DNA of 64,000 bases, taken from assembly GCF_004027225.2 (NCBI RefSeq), contig NC_044301.2, positions 19,024,598 through 19,088,597 on the forward strand. Reading direction: 5' to 3'. Position 1 is the first letter of the stretch. Each line of letters starts with the position of its first letter. Below the pieces are notes generated by a model, which did not search any database, was not told where the DNA came from, and was given only the letters and a program-made list of their open reading frames with translations. Shown piece by piece: positions 58,301 to 62,976 of this stretch. The stretch comes from Strigops habroptila. Its lineage: Eukaryota > Chordata > Aves > Psittaciformes > Psittacidae. The translations under genes and the position numbers were made by a program.

Positions 58301-58740
58301 GGTGCCGGGCCCGGGGCCAGCAGTTGCCGGCCAGCCGGCGGCAGGGCCGCCACCGCCCCTCCCTGCCGAGCCGCTGAGGGCATAGCCGTGACGCCGGAGA
58401 AGCGACGCGGCGGCAGGAGTGACGGGCGGCGTGAGACGCCCCGCATAGCTCCTTCCCGCGCCCAAGGGCGGGCAGGCGACACCGCACTCCGGTCCCTCGC
58501 CCGACACCGCCGGGGAGGGCCGAGACCTTGCCCCACCCCACCGGCAGCGGAGGAGCACAGCCCCCGCCGGCCCCCGCAGCCTCATCGGGTCGGGCCACGG
58601 CTTCCCCGTCCCGAGCGGGGATCGCGCCGAGCCCGTCTTCACCCTCTCCCCGCCCTGCCAGGGGCCACCCCCGATTCTCACCCCCACCTTCTCCAGCAGC
58701 TCCGCGGCCGGCTCCTCCTCGGGGCCGCCCTCCCCACCGC
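22180..58740 (-). CDS. HEATR3: HEATR3 gene (nine recognisable exon pieces; possibly eroded or misassembled)
   Basis: HEAT/ARM-repeat protein related to yeast Syo1, which escorts ribosomal proteins uL18/RPL5 and uL5/RPL11 to the nucleus. Exon pieces in transcript order: 58740-58682, 57159-57002, 55201-55114, 54166-54054, 41673-41536, 32763-32606, 30284-30196, 22587-22459 and 22356-22180. Splice phases fit between neighbours wherever the pieces are consecutive. Not found by eye: the N-terminal start, the exon after 54054 (before 41673), the exons between 41536 and 32763, one or more between 32606 and 30284, and the usual C-terminal exon after 22180. One exon has an in-frame TGA at 22485-22483. 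Introns hold two ERVL-like proviruses, a class II provirus, three ERVL-like solo LTRs and CR1 copies. Order with CNEP1R1 and TENT4B matches human 16q12.1. Confidence 0.88.
22459..22587 (-). CDS. HEATR3: HEATR3 exon with in-frame [14 protein letters not shown]...ETLK
   Basis: Matches the HEATR3 block around [13 protein letters not shown] of human (here [20 protein letters not shown]). An in-frame TGA at 22485-22483 follows SGSILAK, where human continues with an acidic residue; after it the frame stays open and ends ETLK at donor GTAAAA (22458). The conserved codons for PE-Q are preceded by a C7 run without an AG, so the expected acceptor is missing; the nearest usable AG is inside the exon (22589-22588), which would drop about five residues but keep the frame. 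Confidence 0.9.
22588..23074. other. HEATR3 intron DNA
   Basis: AT-rich intron between the TGA-bearing exon and the split solo LTR. No gene or repeat recognised. Confidence 0.5.
23080..23192 (-). repeat. Split solo LTR (ERVL-like family), left part
   Basis: First 113 bp (plus-strand reading from TGTTGTGG) of a solo LTR interrupted by the class II provirus. The right part is 29451-29910. Outer flanks GCTTG (23075-23079 and 29911-29915) are a perfect 5-bp target duplication. Confidence 0.93.
23193..23589 (+). repeat. 5' LTR of class II provirus
   Basis: 397 bp, TGTGGGGTCG to TCTCCTCA. TATATAAA box at 23506-23513 and AATAAA polyadenylation signal at 23528-23533. U3 contains a near-perfect tandem duplication at 23222-23356. 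Confidence 0.96.
23222..23356 (+). repeat. Tandem duplication in U3 (69 + 66 bp)
   Basis: Units 23222-23290 and 23291-23356 both start ATGTGA and end GCCGCATACCAAGAAGAAGAT...AGAGG. The duplication is present in both LTRs. Duplicated U3 blocks in retroviruses often act as enhancers; no binding factor is claimed. Confidence 0.88.
23592..23609 (+). other. Primer binding site (tRNA-Trp type)
   Basis: TGGTGACCCCGACGTGAT two bases after the 5' LTR, the tRNA-Trp primer site known from avian alpharetroviruses. Confidence 0.92.
23769..24424 (+). pseudogene. gag remnant (matrix plus proline-rich region)
   Basis: Start [10 protein letters not shown] at 23769 gives a Gly-2 typical of myristoylated matrix. 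The frame hits TGA at 23865-23867, then stays in phase through a Trp-rich matrix-like stretch ([13 protein letters not shown]) to another TGA near 24055. A proline-rich segment follows (about 24165-24424, [10 protein letters not shown] and [11 protein letters not shown]), of the kind found between matrix and capsid. Capsid, nucleocapsid and protease are absent: only about 660 bp of gag is left. Betaretrovirus-like by matrix appearance. Confidence 0.82.
24495..24577 (+). repeat. Two direct ~41-bp G-rich repeats
   Basis: Two copies of a unit with the core CTGCGGGAA-CTCCAGGGGGTGG followed by GGGAGGCGAGAG, directly adjacent, followed by a poly(A) run at about 24651-24670. Marks the edge of the intact gag remnant. 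Confidence 0.8.
24640..25790 (+). other. Foreign-looking central segment with second primer-site-like leader
   Basis: About 1.15 kb that replaces capsid, nucleocapsid and protease and does not look like class II gag. It contains TGGCGACCCAGATGGGAC at 25100-25117, which looks like a retroviral primer site, then a GC-rich leader-like stretch (25118-25240), a T-rich stretch and a short frame starting [12 protein letters not shown] at 25660 that runs 47 codons and breaks just before class II RT begins (QEQLEKGHI, about 25791). Interpretation as a leader and gag start from another ERV joined by recombination is an inference. Confidence 0.5.
25791..28312 (+). pseudogene. Broken pol of class II provirus
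   Basis: RT from LEKGHI (about 25797) with [20 protein letters not shown] and YMDD (near 26216). A frameshift near 26490 precedes the connection region (to 26803, TGA). RNase H about 27030-27410 with TDAGG, LELQAM and CDSLYV. Integrase: HH-CC finger (HDFFHQ, CPDCQ) at 27473-27570 and first catalytic D in QMDVMHV. A frameshift near 27770, then TDNSLGYV. The third catalytic position reads VK in GQAMVKCMN, where the family has VE. A stop at 28028-28030 precedes the C-terminal DNA-binding region ([13 protein letters not shown]). At least four breaks plus the lost glutamate. Confidence 0.92.
28313..29053 (+). pseudogene. env remnant (mainly transmembrane subunit)
   Basis: Most of the surface subunit is gone. 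From about 28540 the transmembrane subunit can be followed: a hydrophobic region near 28560, stops near 28593 and 28632, a QNRAAIDF block at about 28707, a frameshift, then the disulfide loop LEDFEGMCC near 28755. The first Cys of CX6CC is replaced by Leu. A membrane anchor follows ([18 protein letters not shown], about 28930-28985) with a short cytoplasmic tail running into the LTR. Not functional. Env of this type mediates fusion in intact viruses; description only. Confidence 0.82.
29037..29053 (+). other. Polypurine tract of class II provirus
   Basis: GAGAAAAAGGGGGAA immediately before the 3' LTR, the expected plus-strand primer site. Confidence 0.85.
29054..29450 (+). repeat. 3' LTR of class II provirus
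   Basis: 397 bp, same length as the 5' LTR, with six differences counted by eye. Followed by the 6-bp duplication AATCTA. Confidence 0.96.
29451..29910 (-). repeat. Split solo LTR (ERVL-like family), right part
   Basis: Continuation of 23080-23192, starting with the duplicated AATCTA and ending CCCGGGACA, followed by GCTTG, the outer 5-bp target duplication. Confidence 0.93.
30196..30284 (-). CDS. HEATR3: HEATR3 exon: [18 protein letters not shown]...KYISQ
   Basis: 89 nt. Acceptor TTTGACAG at 30285, donor GTAAAG after 30196. Matches the human block VDFLEAISSALRALLQTM. Phase 2 at the start and 0 at the end, which joins in frame to the exon at 22587. Open, no defects. Confidence 0.93.
30285..32605. 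other. HEATR3 intron DNA
   Basis: Mostly unique AT-rich sequence. At least one HEATR3 exon is expected between the flanking exons (the region ending around SLLDVEHL in human) but I could not find it. Poly(A/C) stretch near 32345-32400. Confidence 0.5.
32606..32763 (-). CDS. HEATR3: HEATR3 exon: [16 protein letters not shown]...LIPKK
   Basis: 158 nt. Acceptor CTGTTCTCAG ending at 32764, donor GTATTG after 32606. The acidic block [16 protein letters not shown] is nearly identical to human HEATR3, then FMENS and NNLIPKK. Open, no defects. Confidence 0.96.
32764..33393. other. HEATR3 intron DNA
   Basis: No exon or repeat recognised before the class II solo LTR. Confidence 0.5.
33400..33769 (-). 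repeat. Solo LTR, class II type
   Basis: 370 bp with plus-strand edges TGTGGTGT and CTCCCACA. A perfect 6-bp direct repeat GGTTTA (33394-33399 and 33770-33775) is the target duplication. On the minus strand GGCAATAAAGTG near 33445-33456 supplies the polyadenylation signal near the U3/R end. Distinct from the LTR of the provirus at 23193. Confidence 0.9.
33776..35916. other. HEATR3 intron DNA, nothing recognised
   Basis: About 2.1 kb of ordinary intron. Exons encoding the WNLKD and acidic central part of HEATR3 are expected between 32.8 and 41.5 kb but none was recognised here. Confidence 0.5.
35917..36385 (-). repeat. LTR fragment (second ERV family), 3' part, locus 1
   Basis: Minus-strand LTR piece ending TTTTGCA at 35917, with TAATAAAGAATGCTGC (polyadenylation signal) near 35965-35980. 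The block from about 36036 to 36385 matches 51266-51525 plus 53784-53850. Its U3 beginning is found in inverted orientation at 36826-36947. The family is not identified. Confidence 0.75.
36386..36795 (+). mobile_element. CR1 LINE fragment 4, internally deleted
   Basis: Contains RT blocks [22 protein letters not shown] and [12 protein letters not shown], then jumps at about 36631 from the ATELM position directly to the region before [12 protein letters not shown], a deletion of roughly 400 bp of ORF2. Orientation is opposite to CR1 fragment 5, and 36390-36630 forms an inverted repeat with about 37410-37640. Confidence 0.9.
36826..36947 (+). repeat. LTR fragment (second ERV family), U3 start, inverted
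   Basis: Begins TGTAGGCTTAAATTATAGG and matches the minus strand of 53850-53975. Its orientation is opposite to the rest of the LTR at 35917-36385. Confidence 0.75.
37006..38150 (-). pseudogene. CR1 ORF2 reverse transcriptase (fragment 5)
   Basis: RT of the CR1 clade used in target-primed reverse transcription. Open from 38065 to 37277 with [16 protein letters not shown] and [12 protein letters not shown], then a frame change before [15 protein letters not shown] (about 37200). The catalytic Tyr/Phe-Ala-Asp-Asp region survives only as a frameshifted trace near 37110. The C-terminal domain is deleted. Confidence 0.9.
38151..39214 (-). pseudogene. CR1 ORF2 endonuclease region (fragment 5)
   Basis: Apurinic-like endonuclease of CR1 in two or three frames: [17 protein letters not shown] at about 39080, VGVCYRPPN at about 38760, [12 protein letters not shown] at about 38650 and [11 protein letters not shown] at about 38460. 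Frameshifts near 38965 and 38640 inactivate it. Confidence 0.9.
39405..40018 (-). repeat. Solo LTR (ERVL-like family) inserted in CR1
   Basis: 614 bp, plus-strand edges TGTCGTGG and CCAGGACA. Perfect 5-bp duplication CAAGG (39400-39404 and 40019-40023). Splits the CR1 ORF1/ORF2 region. Solo LTRs arise by recombination between the two LTRs of a provirus. Confidence 0.95.
40019..40408 (-). pseudogene. CR1 ORF1 part (esterase-like), fragment 5
   Basis: Open stretch with [11 protein letters not shown] (GDSL/SGNH-like nucleophile block) and [12 protein letters not shown], as found in CR1 ORF1 esterase domains. Interrupted on the 3' side by the solo LTR. The true start and upstream coding part are not clear. 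Confidence 0.8.
40409..41045 (-). other. CR1 5' region (fragment 5)
   Basis: GC-richer sequence upstream of ORF1, rich in CTCC/CCTG words, which fits a CR1 5' UTR and ORF1 start. Ends near 41045 where AT-rich intron resumes. Confidence 0.65.
41046..41535. other. HEATR3 intron DNA
   Basis: Unique AT-rich sequence. Nothing recognised. Confidence 0.5.
41536..41673 (-). CDS. HEATR3: HEATR3 exon: [14 protein letters not shown]...LRTLMA
   Basis: 138 nt. Acceptor GTTTGCTGCAG ending at 41674, donor GTATGA after 41536. Contains [16 protein letters not shown], close to human CLQTVTEDNPELL, and LLRTLMAG. Split codons on both sides fit the human phase. Open, no defects. Confidence 0.95.
41674..43496. 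other. HEATR3 intron DNA
   Basis: AT-rich except for a CpG-containing island-like piece at about 42195-42510 (listed separately). The HEATR3 exon expected next upstream (around the human block FNKEGCLEIVLKYL) was not found between here and 54.0 kb. Confidence 0.5.
42195..42510. other. Unexplained CpG-bearing segment
   Basis: About 300 bp with roughly ten CpGs (for example ACGTTCCGTTTTACGG near 42326-42341 and ATCGGGG near 42365) inside intron DNA that otherwise has almost none. No protein similarity, no convincing LTR ends or target duplication. Could be a recent insertion from an unrecognised element. Confidence 0.35.
43502..44066 (-). repeat. 3' LTR of provirus D
   Basis: 565 bp with plus-strand edges TGTCGTGG and CCAGGACA. 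Partner of 50056-50622. Confidence 0.93.
44450..47669 (-). pseudogene. Broken pro-pol of provirus D
   Basis: Protease region (47669-47250; an in-frame TGA near 47600 precedes the block [11 protein letters not shown]), RT about 47130-46380 with [16 protein letters not shown] and YIDDIIV, connection and RNase H (45950-45480; FTDGS and FAEVKA visible), and integrase (45290-44560; zinc-finger-like start, IERYNG). It is split into at least seven frames by small indels and stops, more than copy B. Confidence 0.9.
47670..49934 (-). pseudogene. Gag-like gene of provirus D with hydrophobic N-terminus
   Basis: Starts near 49934 with the hydrophobic segments seen in B and C ([35 protein letters not shown]), then the conserved WNFTPEQ region with a frame loss around 49380-49200, the linker (48963-49090 and 48800-48960), a continuous frame from the linker through a Glu run into [14 protein letters not shown], and the C-terminal half to TAG at 47672-47670. 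Stops occur near 48325 and 48435. Together with B and C this shows the order is a family trait. Confidence 0.8.
50030..50047 (-). other. Decayed primer binding site of provirus D
   Basis: The minus strand reads TGACACCCAACGTGGGTC, eight bases inside the 5' LTR; recognisable as the family's tRNA-Lys-like site with a few changes. Confidence 0.75.
50056..50622 (-). repeat. 5' LTR of provirus D
   Basis: 567 bp, plus-strand edges TGTCGTGG and CCAGGACA. Confidence 0.93.
50628..51265. other. HEATR3 intron DNA
   Basis: Unique AT-rich sequence between provirus D and the LTR fragment. No exon recognised. Confidence 0.5.
51266..51525 (-). repeat. LTR fragment (second ERV family), locus 2, left part
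   Basis: Matches 36036-36300 (words CATATTTGCAGCTTTTC and GAGTGGGGGTCTCTGGTGG). The LTR 3' terminus seen at 35917-36030 is missing here. Interrupted by CR1 fragment 6; continues at 53784. Confidence 0.75.
51526..53783 (+). mobile_element. CR1 LINE fragment 6, inserted in an LTR and split by a solo LTR
   Basis: CR1 ORF2 from upstream of the RT core ([20 protein letters not shown]) through [16 protein letters not shown], then a solo LTR at 52288-52914, then the RT C-terminal region and 3' UTR with an ATTCTATG remnant at 53771-53783. The part after the LTR is one long open frame to about 53697. Flanked by TTGAAG on the left and TGAAGG on the right, a possible short target duplication. Confidence 0.93.
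52288..52914 (+). repeat. Solo LTR (ERVL-like family) inside CR1 fragment 6
   Basis: 627 bp, TGTCCTGGG to CCACGACA. Flanks GGTTC (52283-52287) and GGTTT (52915-52919) match at four of five bases. It sits in the CR1 sequence where the copy at 4740-4765 reads continuously. Confidence 0.94.
53784..53975 (-). repeat. LTR fragment (second ERV family), locus 2, right part
   Basis: Continues 51266-51525 beyond the CR1 insertion and ends, as the U3 start on the minus strand, at TGTAGGCTTGAATTATAGG (53975). Same LTR as 35917-36385 plus 36826-36947. Confidence 0.75.
54054..54166 (-). CDS. HEATR3: HEATR3 exon 4: [15 protein letters not shown]...LLWNV
   Basis: 113 nt. Acceptor GGTTGTAG ending at 54167, donor GTAAGTG after 54054, phase 2. 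Blocks CSTGLEAN and [15 protein letters not shown] match human CSAGLDSN and IENIANETVNVLWNI. Open, no defects. Confidence 0.93.
54167..55113. other. HEATR3 intron 3
   Basis: Ordinary intron. No repeat or other gene recognised. Confidence 0.55.
55114..55201 (-). CDS. HEATR3: HEATR3 exon 3: [14 protein letters not shown]...ELLKE
   Basis: 88 nt. Acceptor TTTTCCCAG ending at 55202, donor GTGTGT after 55114. Contains [18 protein letters not shown], nearly identical to human. The first base completes the Arg codon split from exon 2. Open. Confidence 0.96.
55202..55940. other. HEATR3 intron 2, right of exon 3
   Basis: AT-rich, with a CA/A-rich low-complexity run at about 55255-55315 just outside this interval. 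Nothing else recognised. Confidence 0.5.
55941..56927 (-). mobile_element. CR1 LINE fragment 7, long open reading frame
   Basis: 5'-truncated CR1 whose RT C-terminal part is still open, from the block [19 protein letters not shown] (about 56925) through [10 protein letters not shown] to the end of ORF2 at 56023, then the 3' UTR and tail at 55941. A host-derived upstream Met extends the frame by about ten codons. Among the better preserved copies, but only about 1 kb, so not autonomous. Confidence 0.93.
57002..57159 (-). CDS. HEATR3: HEATR3 exon 2: [18 protein letters not shown]...ETAAGALR
   Basis: 158 nt. Acceptor CAGCTGTAG ending at 57160 (the more upstream CAG would place a stop in frame), donor GTAAGC after 57002, phase 2. 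Blocks [12 protein letters not shown] and [12 protein letters not shown] match human HEATR3. First HEAT-repeat region. Open. Confidence 0.96.
57160..58239. other. HEATR3 intron 1 (AT-rich part)
   Basis: Ordinary intron leading into the CpG island. Nothing recognised. Confidence 0.55.
58240..58740. promoter_or_regulatory. CpG island at HEATR3 exon 1, abruptly ended at 58740
   Basis: GC-rich island covering HEATR3 exon 1 remnant and the start of intron 1. It stops sharply at 58740, where AT-rich sequence with the CNEP1R1 polyadenylation signal begins. The promoter half of the island, expected at higher coordinates, is missing. Confidence 0.8.
58682..58740 (-). CDS. HEATR3: HEATR3 exon 1, 3' part only
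   Basis: Codes [19 protein letters not shown], matching the end of human exon 1 ([13 protein letters not shown]). Donor GGGGTGAGA after 58682, phase 0; an alternative donor AAG|GTGGGG lies six bases upstream. The start codon and the basic N-terminus (nuclear-signal region) are absent: upstream of 58740 the minus strand is unrelated AT-rich sequence. Confidence 0.85.
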
Positions 58741-58749
58741 ACAGTACAA

Positions 58750-61700
58750 AAGAAGAGAACAGTTGTTTATACAAGATTTATTTTATACACATTGACCTAC
58801 AAAATATACAGCAGTTAAAAATAATGGATGGGCAGAAAACTTACAGGAAAAATCACAGGAGATAATTCTGAATGTCTCAACTGACACGGTTACATCCATA
58901 GGCTGCCACTAAAAGCCAGTCTACGTTGTAGTAGGAGTTACTGAAGTTGCAACATCGTTGCAGTTTTAGTCAATTAAAAGAGTTTGAAACTATTACAAAA
59001 GCATCTTGAACAACTTACAACTCTTAAAACTCTTTACAGTTTAGCTAATTCAAAAGTTACACTTTATGCACAACATCCACATCTTGCTTTTAACACTGAA
59101 TAAAAAAAAAAAAAAAAAAAAGTTATTTTATTGTGGCACTATTTTCTTTACCAAATCTGAAGTTATAAATTTTCAATACTAGTTTCATATTTGGACTATT
59201 ATAGCATAAAAATCCACTCAGAATGGTCATGTGGACTTCAGATGCAGTACAACCTTAGTTGGTAAGATACAAGCATATTTAAAACAATTTTTTAGATATT
59301 AAAATCTGGAAAGAGCAGTGTTGTGAACCAGATCACACCAGGAGCTATGTATTACCACAATGGAAGTGGCTGGTGCACTATACACACAGTCTGACAAATG
59401 TGATCCTTGATGTAGTTGCAGTTCTTAAACAGCGAGACCAGTTTTCTCCAGGACAGACAGTCTTTCTGCAAGCCTTTAACCAATTCCAAAAAGAATGACC
59501 AGGAGACAAGGACAGCTGTAATGAGTAAGTGTGCTAATAAACCATCATGGGAATGGTAAGTTTCTTTCAATACTGTTCATGAGAATGAAAAAATCCATAC
59601 AGCAAGTATTACTTCTTTTCCTGAACATTGGCATCCATCTGCTATTTACAATAGTTTATAAAGACACACGAGGTTTGATTTTCAAGTTCAACTTCATAAC
59701 CGATTAACATGCTCCACCTGTATGTTCTCTTCTAGCTGAAGTAAAAAAAAAAGTGACACTAATACTGAAAAAAAGAGATAATCAGAAGTAGCAAAAGCAC
59801 TGATAATATGATAACAAAGAATTTGGATAAATATTCAAGAAGTAATATTGCACACTTTCACTGTCAACTGTGCAAGACTTTCACTCCCAGGCAGTGACAA
59901 CCAGTCCTGTTTGTTTTTTTGCTGTCACACTACCTTAAAAAGGTCATTTTTGGTTTCCATGGCAGTGGAAAAAAACTGAAGGAAGACAGCCCTTATTGAA
60001 CATGAGGCCTAGGTTTCAAAATTAATTTTCCAGTCTGCAAGACAGGGGGGGGGGGGGATAAGTTTAGACACTGAAAGTTGAGCCCAACTTCAATTTTACA
60101 GGCTAAGTTTAGAATGACACACAGAACAATACTAAGTATTCTACATTCCAGTTTTACAGACACACAGAATTCATTAAGGTGTATTCATAGAATGGTTTGG
60201 GTTGGAAGGGACCTTAAAGCTCATTCACAATTCCAACCTCCTGCCATGGGCAGGGACACCTTCCACTAGAGCAGGTTGCTCCAAGCCCCATCCAACCTGG
60301 CCTTGAACATTGCCAGGGATGAGGCAGCCACAGCTTCTCTGGGCAACCTGTGCAAGCACCTCACCACCCTCATAGTAAAGAATTTCTTCCTAATATCTAA
60401 GTCTCCCCTCTTTCATCTTAAAGCCATTCCCCCTTGTCCTATCACTACATGCCTTTGTGGCAAGTGCTGTTCAGAAAAAAAACTCCGTGTCTTTTCCAGT
60501 TATTTGCATTAAAAACAAAACAAACAAAACCAAACCAAAACAAAAAAACACAACACCAAAACAAAAAAACCCAAAAAACCCCCCCACAACATACACAAAA
60601 AAACAAGTTTTAGGCAATGACTAATACTTACATCATCACAGGACATGTTATATTCTGCCAAAACAGTTCGACATCGGGCTGCTATACTGTGTGGATTGTG
60701 TCAAGGAAAGCAGCTAACACTGGTACACAGAACAAGTAAAAACCAAAAAAAAAGCAGTATTAGTATAGGCTTCAATAACTGTAGTAACTGCAACACCTTT
60801 AATCTGACAAACACAATTGAAGGATACATTGATGGTGCCACCACTCTTTTATGTATTCCAGCAAAGAACAAGCCTATTAGGGTAATACAGCTAATTGTAA
60901 AAAATGGGTGATTCCAAAGTGATGTGAAAAATGACACCTAGGAAAGAAATCAGATTAGTCCCACTGCATACTTCATAGTTCACTTAAATAAAAAATAAAA
61001 TAAAAAAAAAAACCCACACTGCTCCTAGCCATTTCTGAGTACTTGTGAACTGTTCTTTAGATAAGCATTCAAGGTGCACATATTGGTAGACATTATTGTC
61101 CCAGGACATATCCCAGAAAAATTCGAGACAGCTCAAGAGCCTAACTGAAAATTATCTCCCAGTTTCATAGGAGAAGCACATTTAGCCTTTCAGTTTTCAA
61201 TACTATACCACTTGACTGCCACACACTACGTTTGGGATTAGCCTGATCTTTACCTTTTGTGTCTCTGGGTCTATTAACCAGTTCCAGGCACCAGTTGCTG
61301 TGCAGACTGACACCACTATCAGAATCACTGATAAAGAAAAGAACAAGAGTCATAAATAGTATACCTCCTATCAACAAGCATTTCTTTTTCATCAGCAGCT
61401 TACACATTTCTTTCTTCTCCCACTTCTGAGGGAGGAAAAGTTTCTAGTTGGAAGGTGGAAATGAGAATAGGCAAAGAAACTTATTATGTGAAACCATAAA
61501 GATTCTGTACCAGTTTCCTGGACAGGACAAATAGGTACTAAAATCTAAATTCTGTCAAGTAAAAGCATCCTGATGCTTTGAAGAAACAAAAGTTTCTAAA
61601 ATAACACAATTAGCAAAAATATGAGTTGGAAGACTGGAGTAAGAGTTGTACCCAACTTTCTGTATGCTCTTTGAGCTTATGCAGTCTGGGAAACAGAAAT

Positions 61701-62926
61701 GCAGCACCATTACATTGCAGAGCAGAACTAAAGTATCTATCCCACTAGCTCTTCTGCATCAGAAAAGCCTGAGGCATCAGCAACAGCAGTTTCAGTGGCA
61801 CATCTGAGTTGCAGTATGCTCTCCGCCACAATCAACACAATTACAAGCAAGGAAAGCCAACACAGAGGAAAAAAAACCTAAACACACACAAAATTTAAAC
61901 AGGAGTCAGAAAGCATGATAGCATTAGCACATGAAGATTAACAAAAACCTGTACACATCCAGAATGGCTTAGGAAGAATAATCAATTCACTGTAAATGGA
62001 TAATGCTAGGTACGTACTAGAGTAACACAAGATACTAGACTGATTTTGAGAGACTACAAAAGTAGGGGTTGATGGAAAAAGAAAACAGAACAAATATAGA
62101 GAAAGCTCCTATTGTATTGTACAGCCATGAAGCCTTGCAGCTTTCATTGGACATTTGGCAGTTGAGTGTTTTCTGTGGAGGCTGAAGTTCTGATGCAAAA
62201 AGTCTTTTATGGGGAAAAGGGGGGAGAAAAAAAGCAACACAAAAAACAAAGAGCCAGAGTTACCAGCCTTTGGGGTCATAGGGAAGAACATGAAAACAAA
62301 CCCCACATATTCATGAAATACTACTTTCAGGTTTGCAAGACCGCTATAATTTACTACTAAGTTACATATTCCTTCTGCATATTACAAAATTAAAGAGTAA
62401 CCCTAACAAGTTATGCTTTCAAAAGAAAGTTGGAAAAGAACTGTCAAAAGCATAGGGGTGCTTCTCTGTATAAATACTTTTTTTCCTAGGATAACAGAAG
62501 GAAAAGTTAACATTGAGTTAAATCCTCCATTGTAAAGAAAGTAAAAAGTCCCTCTTTTATGTGAATTACAAAATTATGAAAACAAGCAATAGGAAAAACA
62601 CATTAACTAGTGAAAACAATACTAGTTATGCAAACTTCAGTTAAATATGCTTAGAAGCTTCCAGTAATTTTTTTCTCTCCCCCCCCCCTCCCCCTTAATT
62701 ATATCTGACAGCAAATAGCAATTCTGGAAGCCAAATTCATTCCCACAGTAGGTGCACACAAGTTGCCTCCCAGCTGCTCTGAAACAATGGGGTTGAGGGG
62801 GGTGCTAGGGTTTGGTTCATTGTGTTTTGGGGTGGGGTGTATTTTCTGTCATTTTTGCTTCTTAAGTAGTCATTCCTCCACGATATTAACCTCTTGGACT
62901 CTCAGGAAAAAAGACGCTATATTATA

Positions 62927-62976
<50 letters not shown>

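Noticed and set aside
58145-58818. Long plus- and minus-strand open frames in the HEATR3 CpG island
   Set aside because: Arg/Pro/Gly-rich composition without family similarity. Only 58682-58740 on the minus strand matches HEATR3.
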